From: QNZT01 sp964651755
Lineage (GTDB): Bacteria > Campylobacterota > Campylobacteria > Campylobacterales > QNZT01
Assembly (NCBI GenBank): GCA_964651755.1
Contig: CAZYZD010000003.1
Location: 1 to 55,236 of the forward strand
Direction: 5' to 3'
Length of the DNA: 55,236 bases
The notes under the pieces were generated by a model, which was not told the DNA's origin, did not search any database, and saw only the letters and a list, made by a program, of their open reading frames with translations. Position numbers and translations under genes: made by a program. Shown here piece after piece: positions 16,543 to 25,095 of the stretch; position 1 is the first letter of the stretch, and each line of letters opens with the position of its first letter.

Positions 16543-18098
16543 TGTCGTTCAAAGAGCGTATACTCACGCTTTCGTATCTTATGGCAGCGTCCAAAAGATA
16601 CAGAGCGGTTAAGAAACGTGCTGAGGGAGTTTTAAATGATTCCAGTACAGTGGAGAAACGCTACTTTGACTATTTCATGATCTTTCTGGTCTTAACGACC
16701 ATTATGATCCTGATTCTTGAAATCAAAAATGAACTTCCCGTATGGGTATATTATTACGAAGCTATTGCAGTTTTTGTTTTTATTATTGAATGGCTGGGAC
16801 GGTTATGGGTTGCAAGTGATGCCCATCTTGATATCATTCAGACACAGGAGAATGCAGAATATCAGAAAGTGACACTTTCAACCTGGCAATTGATCAAGCC
16901 GGCATTGCTCAATAAGGTAAAATTTATCATCTCTCCGATGTCCATTGTGGATTTGCTTGCTATTTTGCCTTCCTACAGAGCATTACGTTTTTTGCGTTTT
17001 TTGCTTCTTTTCAGACTCTTTAAAGTTTTTCGTTATACCGAAAATATCAATAGTCTGCTGCGTGTTTTTCTGGAAAAGAAGTTTGAATTTCTGAGCTTGA
17101 TTATCCTTTTTGGATTTATGGTCTTTTTTGCTTCGACTGTTATCTATATTTTTGAAGGGACAGGCGAAAACCCTAACATTCATAATTTTTACGATGCAAT
17201 ATACTGGGCGGTTGTAACGATTACGACAGTAGGTTTCGGAGATATTTCACCTATTACGCCCCAGGGCAGATTTGTAACGATTTTTTTGATCATTGGCGGT
17301 ATTACTGCGATCTCATTCATGACCTCTATTATTACGACTGCAATGGCAGAAAAGCTGGAATTGATGAAAACCAATCAAGTCTTTTATGAGATTGGCAAAC
17401 TGAAATATTTTATTGTAATTTGCGGATATGGCAAAATGGGAAAAGTACTTGCCGATGAACTGCGTCTGGCAGGTGAGAAAGTGGTAGTGATCGATCCTCT
17501 TGCCGAAGAGATTTTACAGGCACAAAAGGATGGTTTTTATGCACTTCATGCTGATGCAAGCGATATCGATCTTTTAAAACAGTTAAGACTTGAAAACCGG
17601 GTGAAATATTTTGTTGCATTGACGAATGATGATGCAACCAATCTTTCGATCATACTTTCCGTAAAAACGATCAATAAGGATATCGTACTCTTCTCCAGGG
17701 CTGTTGAAAAAAATGCGCGTAGTAAACTTTTACTTGCCGGAGCCCAGGAAGTGGTTTTTCCTTATGAATCTGCAGCGATAGCAGCATATGAACATCTTGG
17801 TCAGCCGGTTGCCTTTTCTGCAATTGATGAAATTTTACATGAATATATTGAACCTGTTATTGATGAAATTGAGATTACAAAAGAGATGCCTGTTGTAGGT
17901 AAAGATCTGCGCCGTATCGGTATCAAAAAATACCGCTTGAAACTACTTGGTGTTGTACGTCAGAAAGAGAATAACAAATTCTATTTCCATCCAAAAAAAG
18001 AGGCATTTAAAGTAGAAATAGATGATATTTTGATTGTTATCGGTGCTTCGGAAGATATTGTTGCTTTCAAACTCCATCTTCATGAGGAGCGCTTATGA
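16542..18098 (+). CDS. Voltage-sensor-like potassium channel with RCK (TrkA-N/TrkA-C) domains
   Basis: 518 residues. It has a six-helix channel core, then a cytosolic RCK module. A positively charged S4-like helix carries Arg/Lys at 146, 149, 152, 158, 161 and 164. The pore filter is TVGFGD (229-234), the K+-selective signature. The RCK part starts with a Rossmann nucleotide-binding motif, VICGYGKMGKVLADEL (about residue 290), and ends in a TrkA-C-like domain. It should conduct K+ across the inner membrane, gated by voltage and/or nucleotide or ion ligands. The next gene encodes another RCK protein, overlapping by 4 bp, that may co-assemble in the gating ring. Confidence 0.88.
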   Translation: MSFKERILTLSYLMAASKRYRAVKKRAEGVLNDSSTVEKRYFDYFMIFLVLTTIMILILEIKNELPVWVYYYEAIAVFVFIIEWLGRLWVASDAHLDIIQTQENAEYQKVTLSTWQLIKPALLNKVKFIISPMSIVDLLAILPSYRALRFLRFLLLFRLFKVFRYTENINSLLRVFLEKKFEFLSLIILFGFMVFFASTVIYIFEGTGENPNIHNFYDAIYWAVVTITTVGFGDISPITPQGRFVTIFLIIGGITAISFMTSIITTAMAEKLELMKTNQVFYEIGKLKYFIVICGYGKMGKVLADELRLAGEKVVVIDPLAEEILQAQKDGFYALHADASDIDLLKQLRLENRVKYFVALTNDDATNLSIILSVKTINKDIVLFSRAVEKNARSKLLLAGAQEVVFPYESAAIAAYEHLGQPVAFSAIDEILHEYIEPVIDEIEITKEMPVVGKDLRRIGIKKYRLKLLGVVRQKENNKFYFHPKKEAFKVEIDDILIVIGASEDIVAFKLHLHEERL

Positions 18099-18787
18099 TT
18101 GATACTATTATATTCGGATACTCTAAAAGTGCGATGGAAATTGCACGCATTCTCACGGAAAAAGAGCACGAATTTGTAATATTGACTACCGATGAAGATC
18201 GTACAAAGATTGCCATTGAAGATGGCTACGATGCACACTGGATTAACTATAATGATGATGAAGAGTTAATTAAATTTGGTATTGGCAAATGGGTAAAAAC
18301 ACTTTTTTGTGTCAGTGCAAACTATAATAAGAATCTATTTATTACGCTTAGTGCCAGAAATCTCGATCCCAAGTTGTATATTCTCTCTCTGAGTGCAGAT
18401 GAAGCAGAAGAGAAAAAGATGATTCTTGCAGGTGCGAATAAAAATATTAATCCTTATACAGTTGGTGCAAATAGAATCTACAGATTGATCAAAAAACCTG
18501 TTGTCTATCATATACTGGATGAGATTTTATATCATAAATCTGATATTAAAATTGCGGAACTTACAGTGCCTGAAAATTCCTATTTGATTGGTTTACCGCT
18601 GCATGGTGCCAATATTGAGGCAGATTATGATTTGATGGTACTGGGGATTCAGGGTGCTAAAGAACGCCAAAGGTTTATATTTCATACCTATAAAATCAGA
18701 AAGAAGATACAGCAGGGAGATATTATTGTGGTGATTGGAAAAGAGAAAGATATCAAGAAATTCAAAAAAGCGATGGTACCGTCATGA
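18095..18787 (+). CDS. Stand-alone TrkA-like RCK protein
   Basis: 230 residues, no membrane segment. An N-terminal Rossmann-like domain (IIFGYSKSAMEIARIL) is followed by a TrkA-C-like domain (about residues 150-225, ELTVPENSYLIGLPL...IQQGDIIVVIGKEKDI). The glycine motif GYSKSA departs from GxGxxG, so nucleotide affinity may be weak or altered. Overlaps by ATGA with both the channel gene before it and gpsA after it imply translational coupling. It probably forms part of a mixed RCK ring with the preceding channel; this is inference from order and family. Confidence 0.75.
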   Translation: MIDTIIFGYSKSAMEIARILTEKEHEFVILTTDEDRTKIAIEDGYDAHWINYNDDEELIKFGIGKWVKTLFCVSANYNKNLFITLSARNLDPKLYILSLSADEAEEKKMILAGANKNINPYTVGANRIYRLIKKPVVYHILDEILYHKSDIKIAELTVPENSYLIGLPLHGANIEADYDLMVLGIQGAKERQRFIFHTYKIRKKIQQGDIIVVIGKEKDIKKFKKAMVPS

Positions 18788-19686
18788 AAATAGGAATTAT
18801 AGGTGCGGGAAAGTGGGGGCAGGCACTCGGTTTTGCCTTCTCAAAGAATCATGAAGTCTATTATAGTTCCAGACATAAAAAAGAGCTTCCAAACTTTGTT
18901 TCGATGGAGCAGATTCAGGAATTTGAATATCTTGTTTTTGCGATATCGGCGCAAAATGCACGCTCCTGGCTGGAGGAACATCTTGATTTTAAAGGGCAGA
19001 AATTTCTTGTAGCGTCAAAAGGGATTGAAATTACAACCGGAAAATTCCTCAATGAAGTATTTGAAGAGTTTATTCCCCCGGAAAATCTAGCCTTCATATC
19101 GGGACCCTCTTTTGCGGCTGAAGTGATGCAGTCACTGCCTACTGCTATAGTAGTCAGCTCCACTAACCGCATACTTGCACAGAGATACGCTTCATTTTTC
19201 CCGGATTTTATGAAGAGTTATATCTCCGATGATACAATAGGTGCAGAAGTGAGCGGTGCCTATAAAAATATTATTGCCATTGCCAGCGGTATTTGTGACG
19301 GCTTGCAGCTTGGAAACAATGCCAGAGCTTCTCTGATTGCAAGAGGGTTGGTCGAGATGACCCGTTTCGGTGAGTTTTACGGTGCGAAAAAAGATACGTT
19401 TCTTGGACTCAGCGGGGCAGGCGATCTCTTTTTGACAGCTACAAGTGTATTGTCAAGAAATTACCGTGTCGGACTTGGATTGGCCAAGAACAGACCACTT
19501 GCAGAAATACTCGATGCACTTGGTGAAGTTGCCGAGGGTGTTTACACCACTGAAGCAGTCTATAAAATAGTGCAGAAAAAAAATATCTATACACCGATTG
19601 CAAATGAGATATATCATATTTTAGAGGGTAAAGATGTACATGAAAGCCTGAGAGATCTGTTAAACAGCAGCAGCTTTCGCCACTAA
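18784..19686 (+). CDS. gpsA: NAD(P)+-dependent glycerol-3-phosphate dehydrogenase
   Basis: 300 residues. It reduces dihydroxyacetone phosphate to sn-glycerol 3-phosphate for phospholipid synthesis. Seen: the Rossmann motif GAGKWGQAL (7-15), ASKGIE, SGPSFAAEV, the catalytic-lysine region SGAYKNIIAIASGICDGLQLGNNARASLIARG, and GLSGAGDLFLT. Length and order of motifs are normal for GpsA. It is the last gene of the gatB operon; after it the strand is non-coding for 310 bp. Confidence 0.95.
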   Translation: MKIGIIGAGKWGQALGFAFSKNHEVYYSSRHKKELPNFVSMEQIQEFEYLVFAISAQNARSWLEEHLDFKGQKFLVASKGIEITTGKFLNEVFEEFIPPENLAFISGPSFAAEVMQSLPTAIVVSSTNRILAQRYASFFPDFMKSYISDDTIGAEVSGAYKNIIAIASGICDGLQLGNNARASLIARGLVEMTRFGEFYGAKKDTFLGLSGAGDLFLTATSVLSRNYRVGLGLAKNRPLAEILDALGEVAEGVYTTEAVYKIVQKKNIYTPIANEIYHILEGKDVHESLRDLLNSSSFRH

Positions 19687-19774
19687 GATTGTGAATGTAG
19701 CAGTGTTATCGGGGCTGTTTTGATTATTTTTATCTTTTTGTCTCTCTTTAGTGTACATTTCATCAAAATTTAGG

Positions 19775-19780
19775 TATAAT
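19775..19780 (+). promoter_or_regulatory. -10 box of the helicase leader transcript
   Basis: TATAAT within TAGGTATAAT predicts a start near 19787, more than 200 nt before the helicase ATG at 19997. Confidence 0.6.
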
Positions 19781-19786
19781 CGCGCA

Positions 19787-19996
19787 CTTCTAAGATACGA
19801 CTTCACTGCCTGGGTACTTTTCACGAAAAAAACTATCTGGGATACTTTGGTATTTTAGAGGAAATAAAACTATTTTATACGCTATTTGGGATAATAGAGA
19901 AAAGCGACATACTGCGCGTCTCGATAACGGAGAACCAGGTAACTTGAAGTTTTGGGCTTAGCCCGAAAAAGCATATGAAACATACAAAGAAGATTT
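19787..19996 (+). promoter_or_regulatory. Long structured 5' leader of the DEAD-box helicase
   Basis: About 210 nt of untranslated leader. ACUUCA (19800-19805) and CCUGG (19809-19813) can pair with UGAAGU (19945-19950) and CCAGG (19935-19939), closing a domain of about 150 nt. Inside are smaller hairpins: 19841-19854, 19882-19897 and 19919-19933. An 8-bp hairpin with the core GGGC-UUA-GCCC (19950-19968) follows, just before the start region, and there is no U-tract after it. It also holds a 10-codon reading frame (19975-20007) that overlaps the helicase start. It could be an autoregulatory or cold-responsive leader, or a separate small RNA. It matches no riboswitch that I know. Confidence 0.5.
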
Positions 19997-21454
19997 ATGA
20001 CATTTAAAGATTTTAATTTTAAACCAGAATTGCAGCGTGCTATTGACGATGCCGGATTTAAAGAACCAAGCCCTGTGCAGGAAGAGGCGATTCCTATCAT
20101 ACTTGAAGGAAAAGATATCGTTGGACAAGCCCATACAGGAACAGGAAAAACAGCAGCTTTTGGTCTACCTATTTTAAATATGATGGAGTGTAACGGCAGC
20201 GTTGAAACAGTTGTGATTGTACCTACCAGAGAACTCGCCACACAAGTGAGTGATGAGCTTTACCGTTTTGGAAAATATCTCGGTATCAATACAGCGACTG
20301 TATATGGAGGAAGCTCTTACCAGCGACAAATCAAACATATCAGCAATGCAGGTGTGATTGTTGCAACTCCGGGAAGATTTCTGGACCTTCTCTCCAACGG
20401 ACAAATCAATATTTCACCCAAATTCGTGGTACTCGATGAAGCGGATGAGATGCTTGATATGGGTTTTTTAGATGATATCAAAGAGATTTTTACCTACTTT
20501 GAAGCTCCGAAACAGACATTGATGTTTTCAGCGACAATGCCTCCTGCGATTAAAGAACTGGCAAAGACGATCCTTTACAGACCGGAATTTGTCACCATTA
20601 CCAAAAGCAATGTCACCAATGATAAAATCAAACAAAACTATTATGTAGTCAGAGAGAGCGAGCGTGATGATGCATTGGTGCGTTTACTTGATTTCAAAGA
20701 CCCTGATAAAGCGATTGTTTTTTGCCGTACAAAAAAAGAGGTAGATCGTCTCAGCGGTTTTCTCTCTTCCAAAGGGTATATGGCAAAAGGGCTGCACGGC
20801 GATATGGAACAGCGTCAGAGAGAAGAGGTTATCAAAGCATTCAAACGTGATCATCTTGAGATTTTGATTGCGACCGATGTTGCGGCACGTGGACTTGATG
20901 TGAGCAATGTTACACATGTTTTCAATTATCATATTCCGTTTGATTCTGAAAGTTATGTACATAGAATCGGAAGAACGGGACGTGCAGGTAAAGAGGGGAT
21001 TGCTATTTCAATCGTTACTCCTCATGAATTCAACTCACTGAAGAAAATTCAGAAAAATGTCGGTTCACAGCTGGAGTCGAAAGTGATTCCTACTATTGCA
21101 GATGTTCAGATGCGTCAAAAAGATGCACTTAAAGAGAAAGTTGCTTCCCAGGAGATTTCGGAAGTTGCCAGAGCTTTTGTGGAAGAGTTGCAAAAAGAGT
21201 ATGTGGATGAAGATATTGCATTGAAACTTGCCTCTTTGATGTACAAATCCAACGATATTGAAGGATCTGACAAAATCGGTATGACAACGGGAGAAGTACA
21301 AAAACTTTTTTCACGTTTTGAAAACGATGAACAGCAAAAAAGAGGTTCAAAAAAACGTAACAGGGGTTACAATAACCGTGGTCGCAATAAAAGAAGACGT
21401 GACGAAGAGGGCGGTCGCGGGAACAGAAATAGAAACAACAACAGAAGGAGATAA
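19997..21454 (+). CDS. DEAD-box ATP-dependent RNA helicase
   Basis: 485 residues with all helicase motifs: Walker A HTGTGKT (K51), PTREL, TPGR, DEAD (147-150), SAT, IVFCRT, ATDVAARGLDV and HRIGRTGRAG. A strongly basic Arg/Gly/Asn-rich tail (about residues 447-485) should bind RNA non-specifically. It probably unwinds structured RNA in ribosome assembly or mRNA decay (DeaD/RhlE type). Subfamily cannot be fixed, but the tail is not a DbpA-type rRNA-specific domain. It is preceded by an unusually long foldable leader, and dapD follows after 3 bp. Confidence 0.93.
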   Translation: MTFKDFNFKPELQRAIDDAGFKEPSPVQEEAIPIILEGKDIVGQAHTGTGKTAAFGLPILNMMECNGSVETVVIVPTRELATQVSDELYRFGKYLGINTATVYGGSSYQRQIKHISNAGVIVATPGRFLDLLSNGQINISPKFVVLDEADEMLDMGFLDDIKEIFTYFEAPKQTLMFSATMPPAIKELAKTILYRPEFVTITKSNVTNDKIKQNYYVVRESERDDALVRLLDFKDPDKAIVFCRTKKEVDRLSGFLSSKGYMAKGLHGDMEQRQREEVIKAFKRDHLEILIATDVAARGLDVSNVTHVFNYHIPFDSESYVHRIGRTGRAGKEGIAISIVTPHEFNSLKKIQKNVGSQLESKVIPTIADVQMRQKDALKEKVASQEISEVARAFVEELQKEYVDEDIALKLASLMYKSNDIEGSDKIGMTTGEVQKLFSRFENDEQQKRGSKKRNRGYNNRGRNKRRRDEEGGRGNRNRNNNRRR

Positions 21455-21457
21455 TAT

Positions 21458-22666
21458 ATGGCAATAGATACAATAGAGTCGTCTGAAGATTTTGTAAAGT
21501 TTGTGGAAGCATTTAAAGAGAGTGACCGTTACAGAGAACCGGTTGCTTTTGGTATTGCAAGAGTGGATCGCGGACAAAAAAACAGTGAAAAGATACTGCA
21601 GGCAACATACCCGACTATCAACTGGAAAGAAAATTACGGTTCTGCGGCTGTTTTTATGGCGGCGCTTGAAGAGAGCGGTGTGGAAGTAGAGAAATCTGAA
21701 AGTGAATTTGTTGCTCCGATTTCCCGTGAATTCATTGAAAACGCAATGGCTCTTTTTACACCATACCTCTCTGAAGCGACAGGTACAGCACATAAAAATG
21801 TTCAGGTGATAAAAGCAATAAATGAGTTGTTCGTATCCAATGTGGTAGATGATACGCATGCTTTTAAAGTTGTCTTTCTTTTTGAAGATGAGGCTCCTAA
21901 GTCTGTAGAGAGTGTTTATCTGAAACTTTATGCACTCTCAACCGGTAAAGCGGAACTTAGAAGTGTAAATCTCAATGGTGCATTTGGTATTTTGGAAAAT
22001 GTTGCGTGGAGCGGTAATATGCCGATAGAGCTTGACTGGCTCAGAGAGAATGAGATCAGTTTGAAAGTGGATGGAATGTATCCCGAAATCACCAGTGTAG
22101 ATAAATTTCCACGTTATTTGCAGCATATTATTCCTGCTGACAATACAAGAATTCTTGACAGTTCAAAAGTTCGGATGGGTGCACAGCTTCACCCCGGTAC
22201 AACTGTAATGCCTGGTGCAAGTTATATCAACTTTAATGCCGGAACAACTGGTCCTGTAATGGTTGAGGGGCGTATAAGCTCTTCTGCTGTAGTGGGAAGC
22301 GGCAGTGATGTCGGAGGTGGTGCAAGTATTCTTGGTGTGCTCAGCGGTACGGATGGTAATCCTATTACTGTTGGTAAAAATACACTGCTTGGAGCAAACT
22401 CTGTAACAGGTATTCCACTTGGAGACGGTTGTATCATTGATGCTGGTGTGGCGATTCTGGCAGGTACAAAAGTATTGATCGATACAGATGAATTCTTAAA
22501 AATCAAAGAAGCAAATCCTGAATGGGATGCTGAAGATACAGATGTATTCAAAGGTGCTAAACTGGCTGGTTTGAATGGTGTACATTTCAGACAGGATAGT
22601 ATCTCAGGTGAGATAAAAGCATTCAGAAGTACAAGAGAGGTAAAACTCAACGAAGAGTTACACTAA
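21458..22666 (+). CDS. dapD: Tetrahydrodipicolinate N-succinyltransferase, long form
   Basis: 402 residues. It succinylates tetrahydrodipicolinate in the DAP/lysine pathway, which feeds peptidoglycan. The C-terminal half holds a left-handed beta-helix of hexapeptide repeats (about residues 235-345: VRMGAQLHPGTTVMPGASYINFNAGTTG and onward) ending in GVAILAGTKV. The length (about 400 rather than 275 residues) marks the long DapD type found in Campylobacterota and some Actinobacteria-like lineages. It is transcribed with the helicase and followed by a strong terminator. Confidence 0.93.
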   Translation: MAIDTIESSEDFVKFVEAFKESDRYREPVAFGIARVDRGQKNSEKILQATYPTINWKENYGSAAVFMAALEESGVEVEKSESEFVAPISREFIENAMALFTPYLSEATGTAHKNVQVIKAINELFVSNVVDDTHAFKVVFLFEDEAPKSVESVYLKLYALSTGKAELRSVNLNGAFGILENVAWSGNMPIELDWLRENEISLKVDGMYPEITSVDKFPRYLQHIIPADNTRILDSSKVRMGAQLHPGTTVMPGASYINFNAGTTGPVMVEGRISSSAVVGSGSDVGGGASILGVLSGTDGNPITVGKNTLLGANSVTGIPLGDGCIIDAGVAILAGTKVLIDTDEFLKIKEANPEWDAEDTDVFKGAKLAGLNGVHFRQDSISGEIKAFRSTREVKLNEELH

Positions 22667-22676
22667 TAACCGGATT

Positions 22677-22718
22677 ACCGGATGGGTTTAATTACCCGTC
22701 TGCCGGTTTATGTTTTTT
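22677..22718 (+). terminator. Terminator after dapD
   Basis: ACCGGATGGGT (22677-22687) pairs with ACCCGT and CCGGT (22694-22707), with a 6-nt loop and one 3-nt bulge. TTATGTTTTTT follows. The minus-strand gene ends inside this hairpin (stop at 22692-22694), so it separates convergent operons. Confidence 0.7.
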
Positions 22719-23432
22719 GACAGAAACCACAAAAGGTTTCTCATATTTATGCATAGTCTTTCTTTGCATTACTTTTCGCAGGCTGGTACGCATCGATTTG
22801 ATGATGGCACCTGCCTTTGCTTTTGCTACAGGATAACCCCATTTCGATCCATCTACCAGATGAAACATGATTTTATTGTCTTCATAATTGATATACATAA
22901 TATTGTAATAGTATATTTCAAATATATCGGCACAGGTATCTTTTTTGGTTCTGACTTTACGAAATCCCTTTTTTACAACCTTGACGTCATCTTTGACAAG
23001 ATGGTATTTTGCACAATTGCTGTAAAAGGTGATTGAATCGGGACAAAGGTAGATAAAATTGATTTCAAATGCCATAGGCGCTCTGGTTTTGAGATTAAAG
23101 TAATCTCCATACTTTTTATAGAATGGACAATGGTCTTTGGGAGAGGGGAGAGATATGATCTCTACATCCTTACAATCGACTTTCGTCTGTTTGATACCTT
23201 TCTCTTTTAATACCTTGAAAAATTCATCTTTATATTTTTGAGAATATTTCCAGAAAAAAATTGTTGAAACTACGATAAAAAGTATCACCCCGACAGTAAA
23301 AGCGATAATAGACCATGATTGTGCATCAATATAAAGACCGACAGCTAACACAAGCGGTACAAGAGAGAAGAGAGTTTCTACACAGTAACATCCTGTGTAG
23401 AGCATTACTTTTTCAAGAAATGATTTTTCCAC
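22692..23432 (-). CDS. Membrane protein of unknown function (246 aa)
   Basis: GTG start. Two hydrophobic helices (about 20-36 and 41-61) anchor the protein. The remaining 180 residues form a charged soluble domain, rich in Lys and Tyr, with cysteines in DCKD, DHCPFYKKYGDY, NCAKYH and DTCAD. I recognise no family. It lies 12 bp after a 93-residue unknown gene, at the 3' end of the minus-strand operon starting with the thioredoxin lipoprotein. The layout (two helices, then a soluble beta-rich domain with a VDGSKWGYPVAKAKAG stretch) suggests a membrane-tethered YcxB-like protein, but that is weak. Confidence 0.6.
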   Translation of the reverse strand: MEKSFLEKVMLYTGCYCVETLFSLVPLVLAVGLYIDAQSWSIIAFTVGVILFIVVSTIFFWKYSQKYKDEFFKVLKEKGIKQTKVDCKDVEIISLPSPKDHCPFYKKYGDYFNLKTRAPMAFEINFIYLCPDSITFYSNCAKYHLVKDDVKVVKKGFRKVRTKKDTCADIFEIYYYNIMYINYEDNKIMFHLVDGSKWGYPVAKAKAGAIIKSMRTSLRKVMQRKTMHKYEKPFVVSVKKHKPADG

Positions 23433-23444
23433 GCTTTAAAATAT

Positions 23445-23726
23445 CTATCCAAGTTCACAATGGTCTACACCGAGCACTTTGATCAACTCTTCAAAAAATG
23501 CACCGGAAACCTTGTCGTAATCATCATGAAACTCCAGGCAGAAGTCACCGTTGAAGTCACCTTTGGGCGAAATAATTTTGGTAGGATAAACTTTATATTT
23601 TTTTATTAGTTCATTGGCCGCATTGAAAATCTTCTCTTTTTGTTCGAGCGTATGATACTCAAGCACCAATCGGCTGTAACGCTCTTCCATTTCATGATAG
23701 GCTTTAATACAAGCTGGTTTTGACAT
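23445..23726 (-). CDS. Small soluble protein of unknown function (93 aa)
   Basis: The start is ATG with AAAGGA nearby. There is a helical first half (MEERYSRLVLEYHTLEQKEKIFNAANELIKKY, probably a coiled coil) and a second half with KIISPKGDFNGDFCLEFHDDYDKVSG. No signal peptide or known domain. It lies 9 bp downstream of radA and probably shares its transcript. Confidence 0.6.
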   Translation of the reverse strand: MSKPACIKAYHEMEERYSRLVLEYHTLEQKEKIFNAANELIKKYKVYPTKIISPKGDFNGDFCLEFHDDYDKVSGAFFEELIKVLGVDHCELG

Positions 23727-23735
23727 TTTATTCCT

Positions 23736-25085
23736 TTACATCCAGTCAATCAGTTTTGATACCTCTGTAGCTTCAAAACATTTGATATTTTCTATAGTTT
23801 CAAGAGGTAATTTTGGCACAATTGCCCTTTTGAATCCCTGAGTTTTAGCTTCCCTGAGACGAATATCGAGATTGTAAATATCTCGGATATCGCCGATGAG
23901 CGAAACTTCTCCGATAAAGATTGTATCTTTACTGATAGCCCTGTCCCGAAAACTGCTGATAATAGCTGCAATGATGGCAAGATCGGCAGCTGTTTCACCC
24001 ACTTTGATACCTCCGGCGATATTGATAAAGACATCGTACTCATTCAGGGGTAAGTCAAGTTTACGCTCTAAAAGCGCTAGCAGCATAGTCAAACGGTTAA
24101 GTTCATATCCGGTTGCGCTGCGTTTGGGAGTAGGGTAGCCGCTTTGTGCAACGAGTGCTTCTACTTCAAGTACAATAGGACGGCTTCCCTCCATCAAAAC
24201 GGTAATTGCCGATCCGATGCTGGCATCGCCTCGCGTAAAGAACTTTTTCGATATATTTTTGGCGCTGACAAGCCCCTCTTTACTCATCTCAAAAATAGCT
24301 ACTTCACTGGTTGAACCAAAGCGGTTTTTGATACCGCGCAGCATGCGCAGTTCTCTGTTCGCATCACCTTCGAAGTAGAGCACTGTATCGACCATATGTT
24401 CCAAAACCCTCGGACCTGCTATCGATCCCTCTTTGGTGATATGCCCGATAATGAAAATTGCAACATCATGCTCTTTACCGTAACGCATTAATTCAAATGT
24501 AATCTCTCTGACTTGAGAGACACTACCCGGTGCAGAAGTCACTTTTTCCGAATAGAGTGTCTGAATGGAGTCTACAATCAAGACTTCAAAATCCTCTTTA
24601 TAGAGTTCGCCAAAGACATCTTCAAGTTTGATTTCTGAAAGAAGATAAAGTTTCTCTTCGTTTGCATCAAGACGGTTGGCACGTATTTTAATCTGTCCTA
24701 GTGACTCTTCGCCGCTGACATAAAGTACTTTTTTACCGCTTTTGGCAAGATTTCCACCAATTTTCAGCAGCAGTGTAGATTTGCCCACACCGGGACTTCC
24801 GCCAATAAGTGTCAGTGATCCCGGAACAATACCGCCTCCAAGTACAAGATCAAGTTCTGAATCGTTGGAAGAGAAACGGGTATGTTTCTCCTCTTTAATT
24901 TGGGTAATGGGAAGCGCCCTGTTTGTGGAAGTGGATTTGGAAGAGGTGTTTTTAAGTACTTCCTGTTGCTGTGCATTGAGTTCAAGAAACTCATCCCAGG
25001 CACCGCAGTTGGGACATTTGCCAAGCCATTTACCGCTTTGATAGCCGCAAGCCTGACATTCAAAAAGCTGTTTTTTTTTCGCCAA
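23736..25085 (-). CDS. radA: DNA repair/recombination protein RadA
   Basis: 449 residues. RadA (Sms) is a RecA-like hexameric helicase that extends recombination intermediates. Domains: an N-terminal four-cysteine zinc finger (C10, C13, C24, C27), a RecA-type ATPase with Walker A GGSPGVGKST (K102), the RadA-specific KNRFG motif (253-257), and a C-terminal Lon-protease-like domain from about 290. The start codon is TTG with AAAGG upstream, which preserves the conserved N-terminal MAKKKxxFxCxxC. It follows ftsY by 10 bp. Confidence 0.96.
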   Translation of the reverse strand: MAKKKQLFECQACGYQSGKWLGKCPNCGAWDEFLELNAQQQEVLKNTSSKSTSTNRALPITQIKEEKHTRFSSNDSELDLVLGGGIVPGSLTLIGGSPGVGKSTLLLKIGGNLAKSGKKVLYVSGEESLGQIKIRANRLDANEEKLYLLSEIKLEDVFGELYKEDFEVLIVDSIQTLYSEKVTSAPGSVSQVREITFELMRYGKEHDVAIFIIGHITKEGSIAGPRVLEHMVDTVLYFEGDANRELRMLRGIKNRFGSTSEVAIFEMSKEGLVSAKNISKKFFTRGDASIGSAITVLMEGSRPIVLEVEALVAQSGYPTPKRSATGYELNRLTMLLALLERKLDLPLNEYDVFINIAGGIKVGETAADLAIIAAIISSFRDRAISKDTIFIGEVSLIGDIRDIYNLDIRLREAKTQGFKRAIVPKLPLETIENIKCFEATEVSKLIDWM

Positions 25086-25095
25086 TTGTTACCTT

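Noticed and set aside
19687..19996. 6S RNA or SRP RNA in the long gap before the helicase
   Set aside because: The length is similar and the ends pair, but no open central bubble or conserved SRP loop is visible, and it runs directly into the helicase start.
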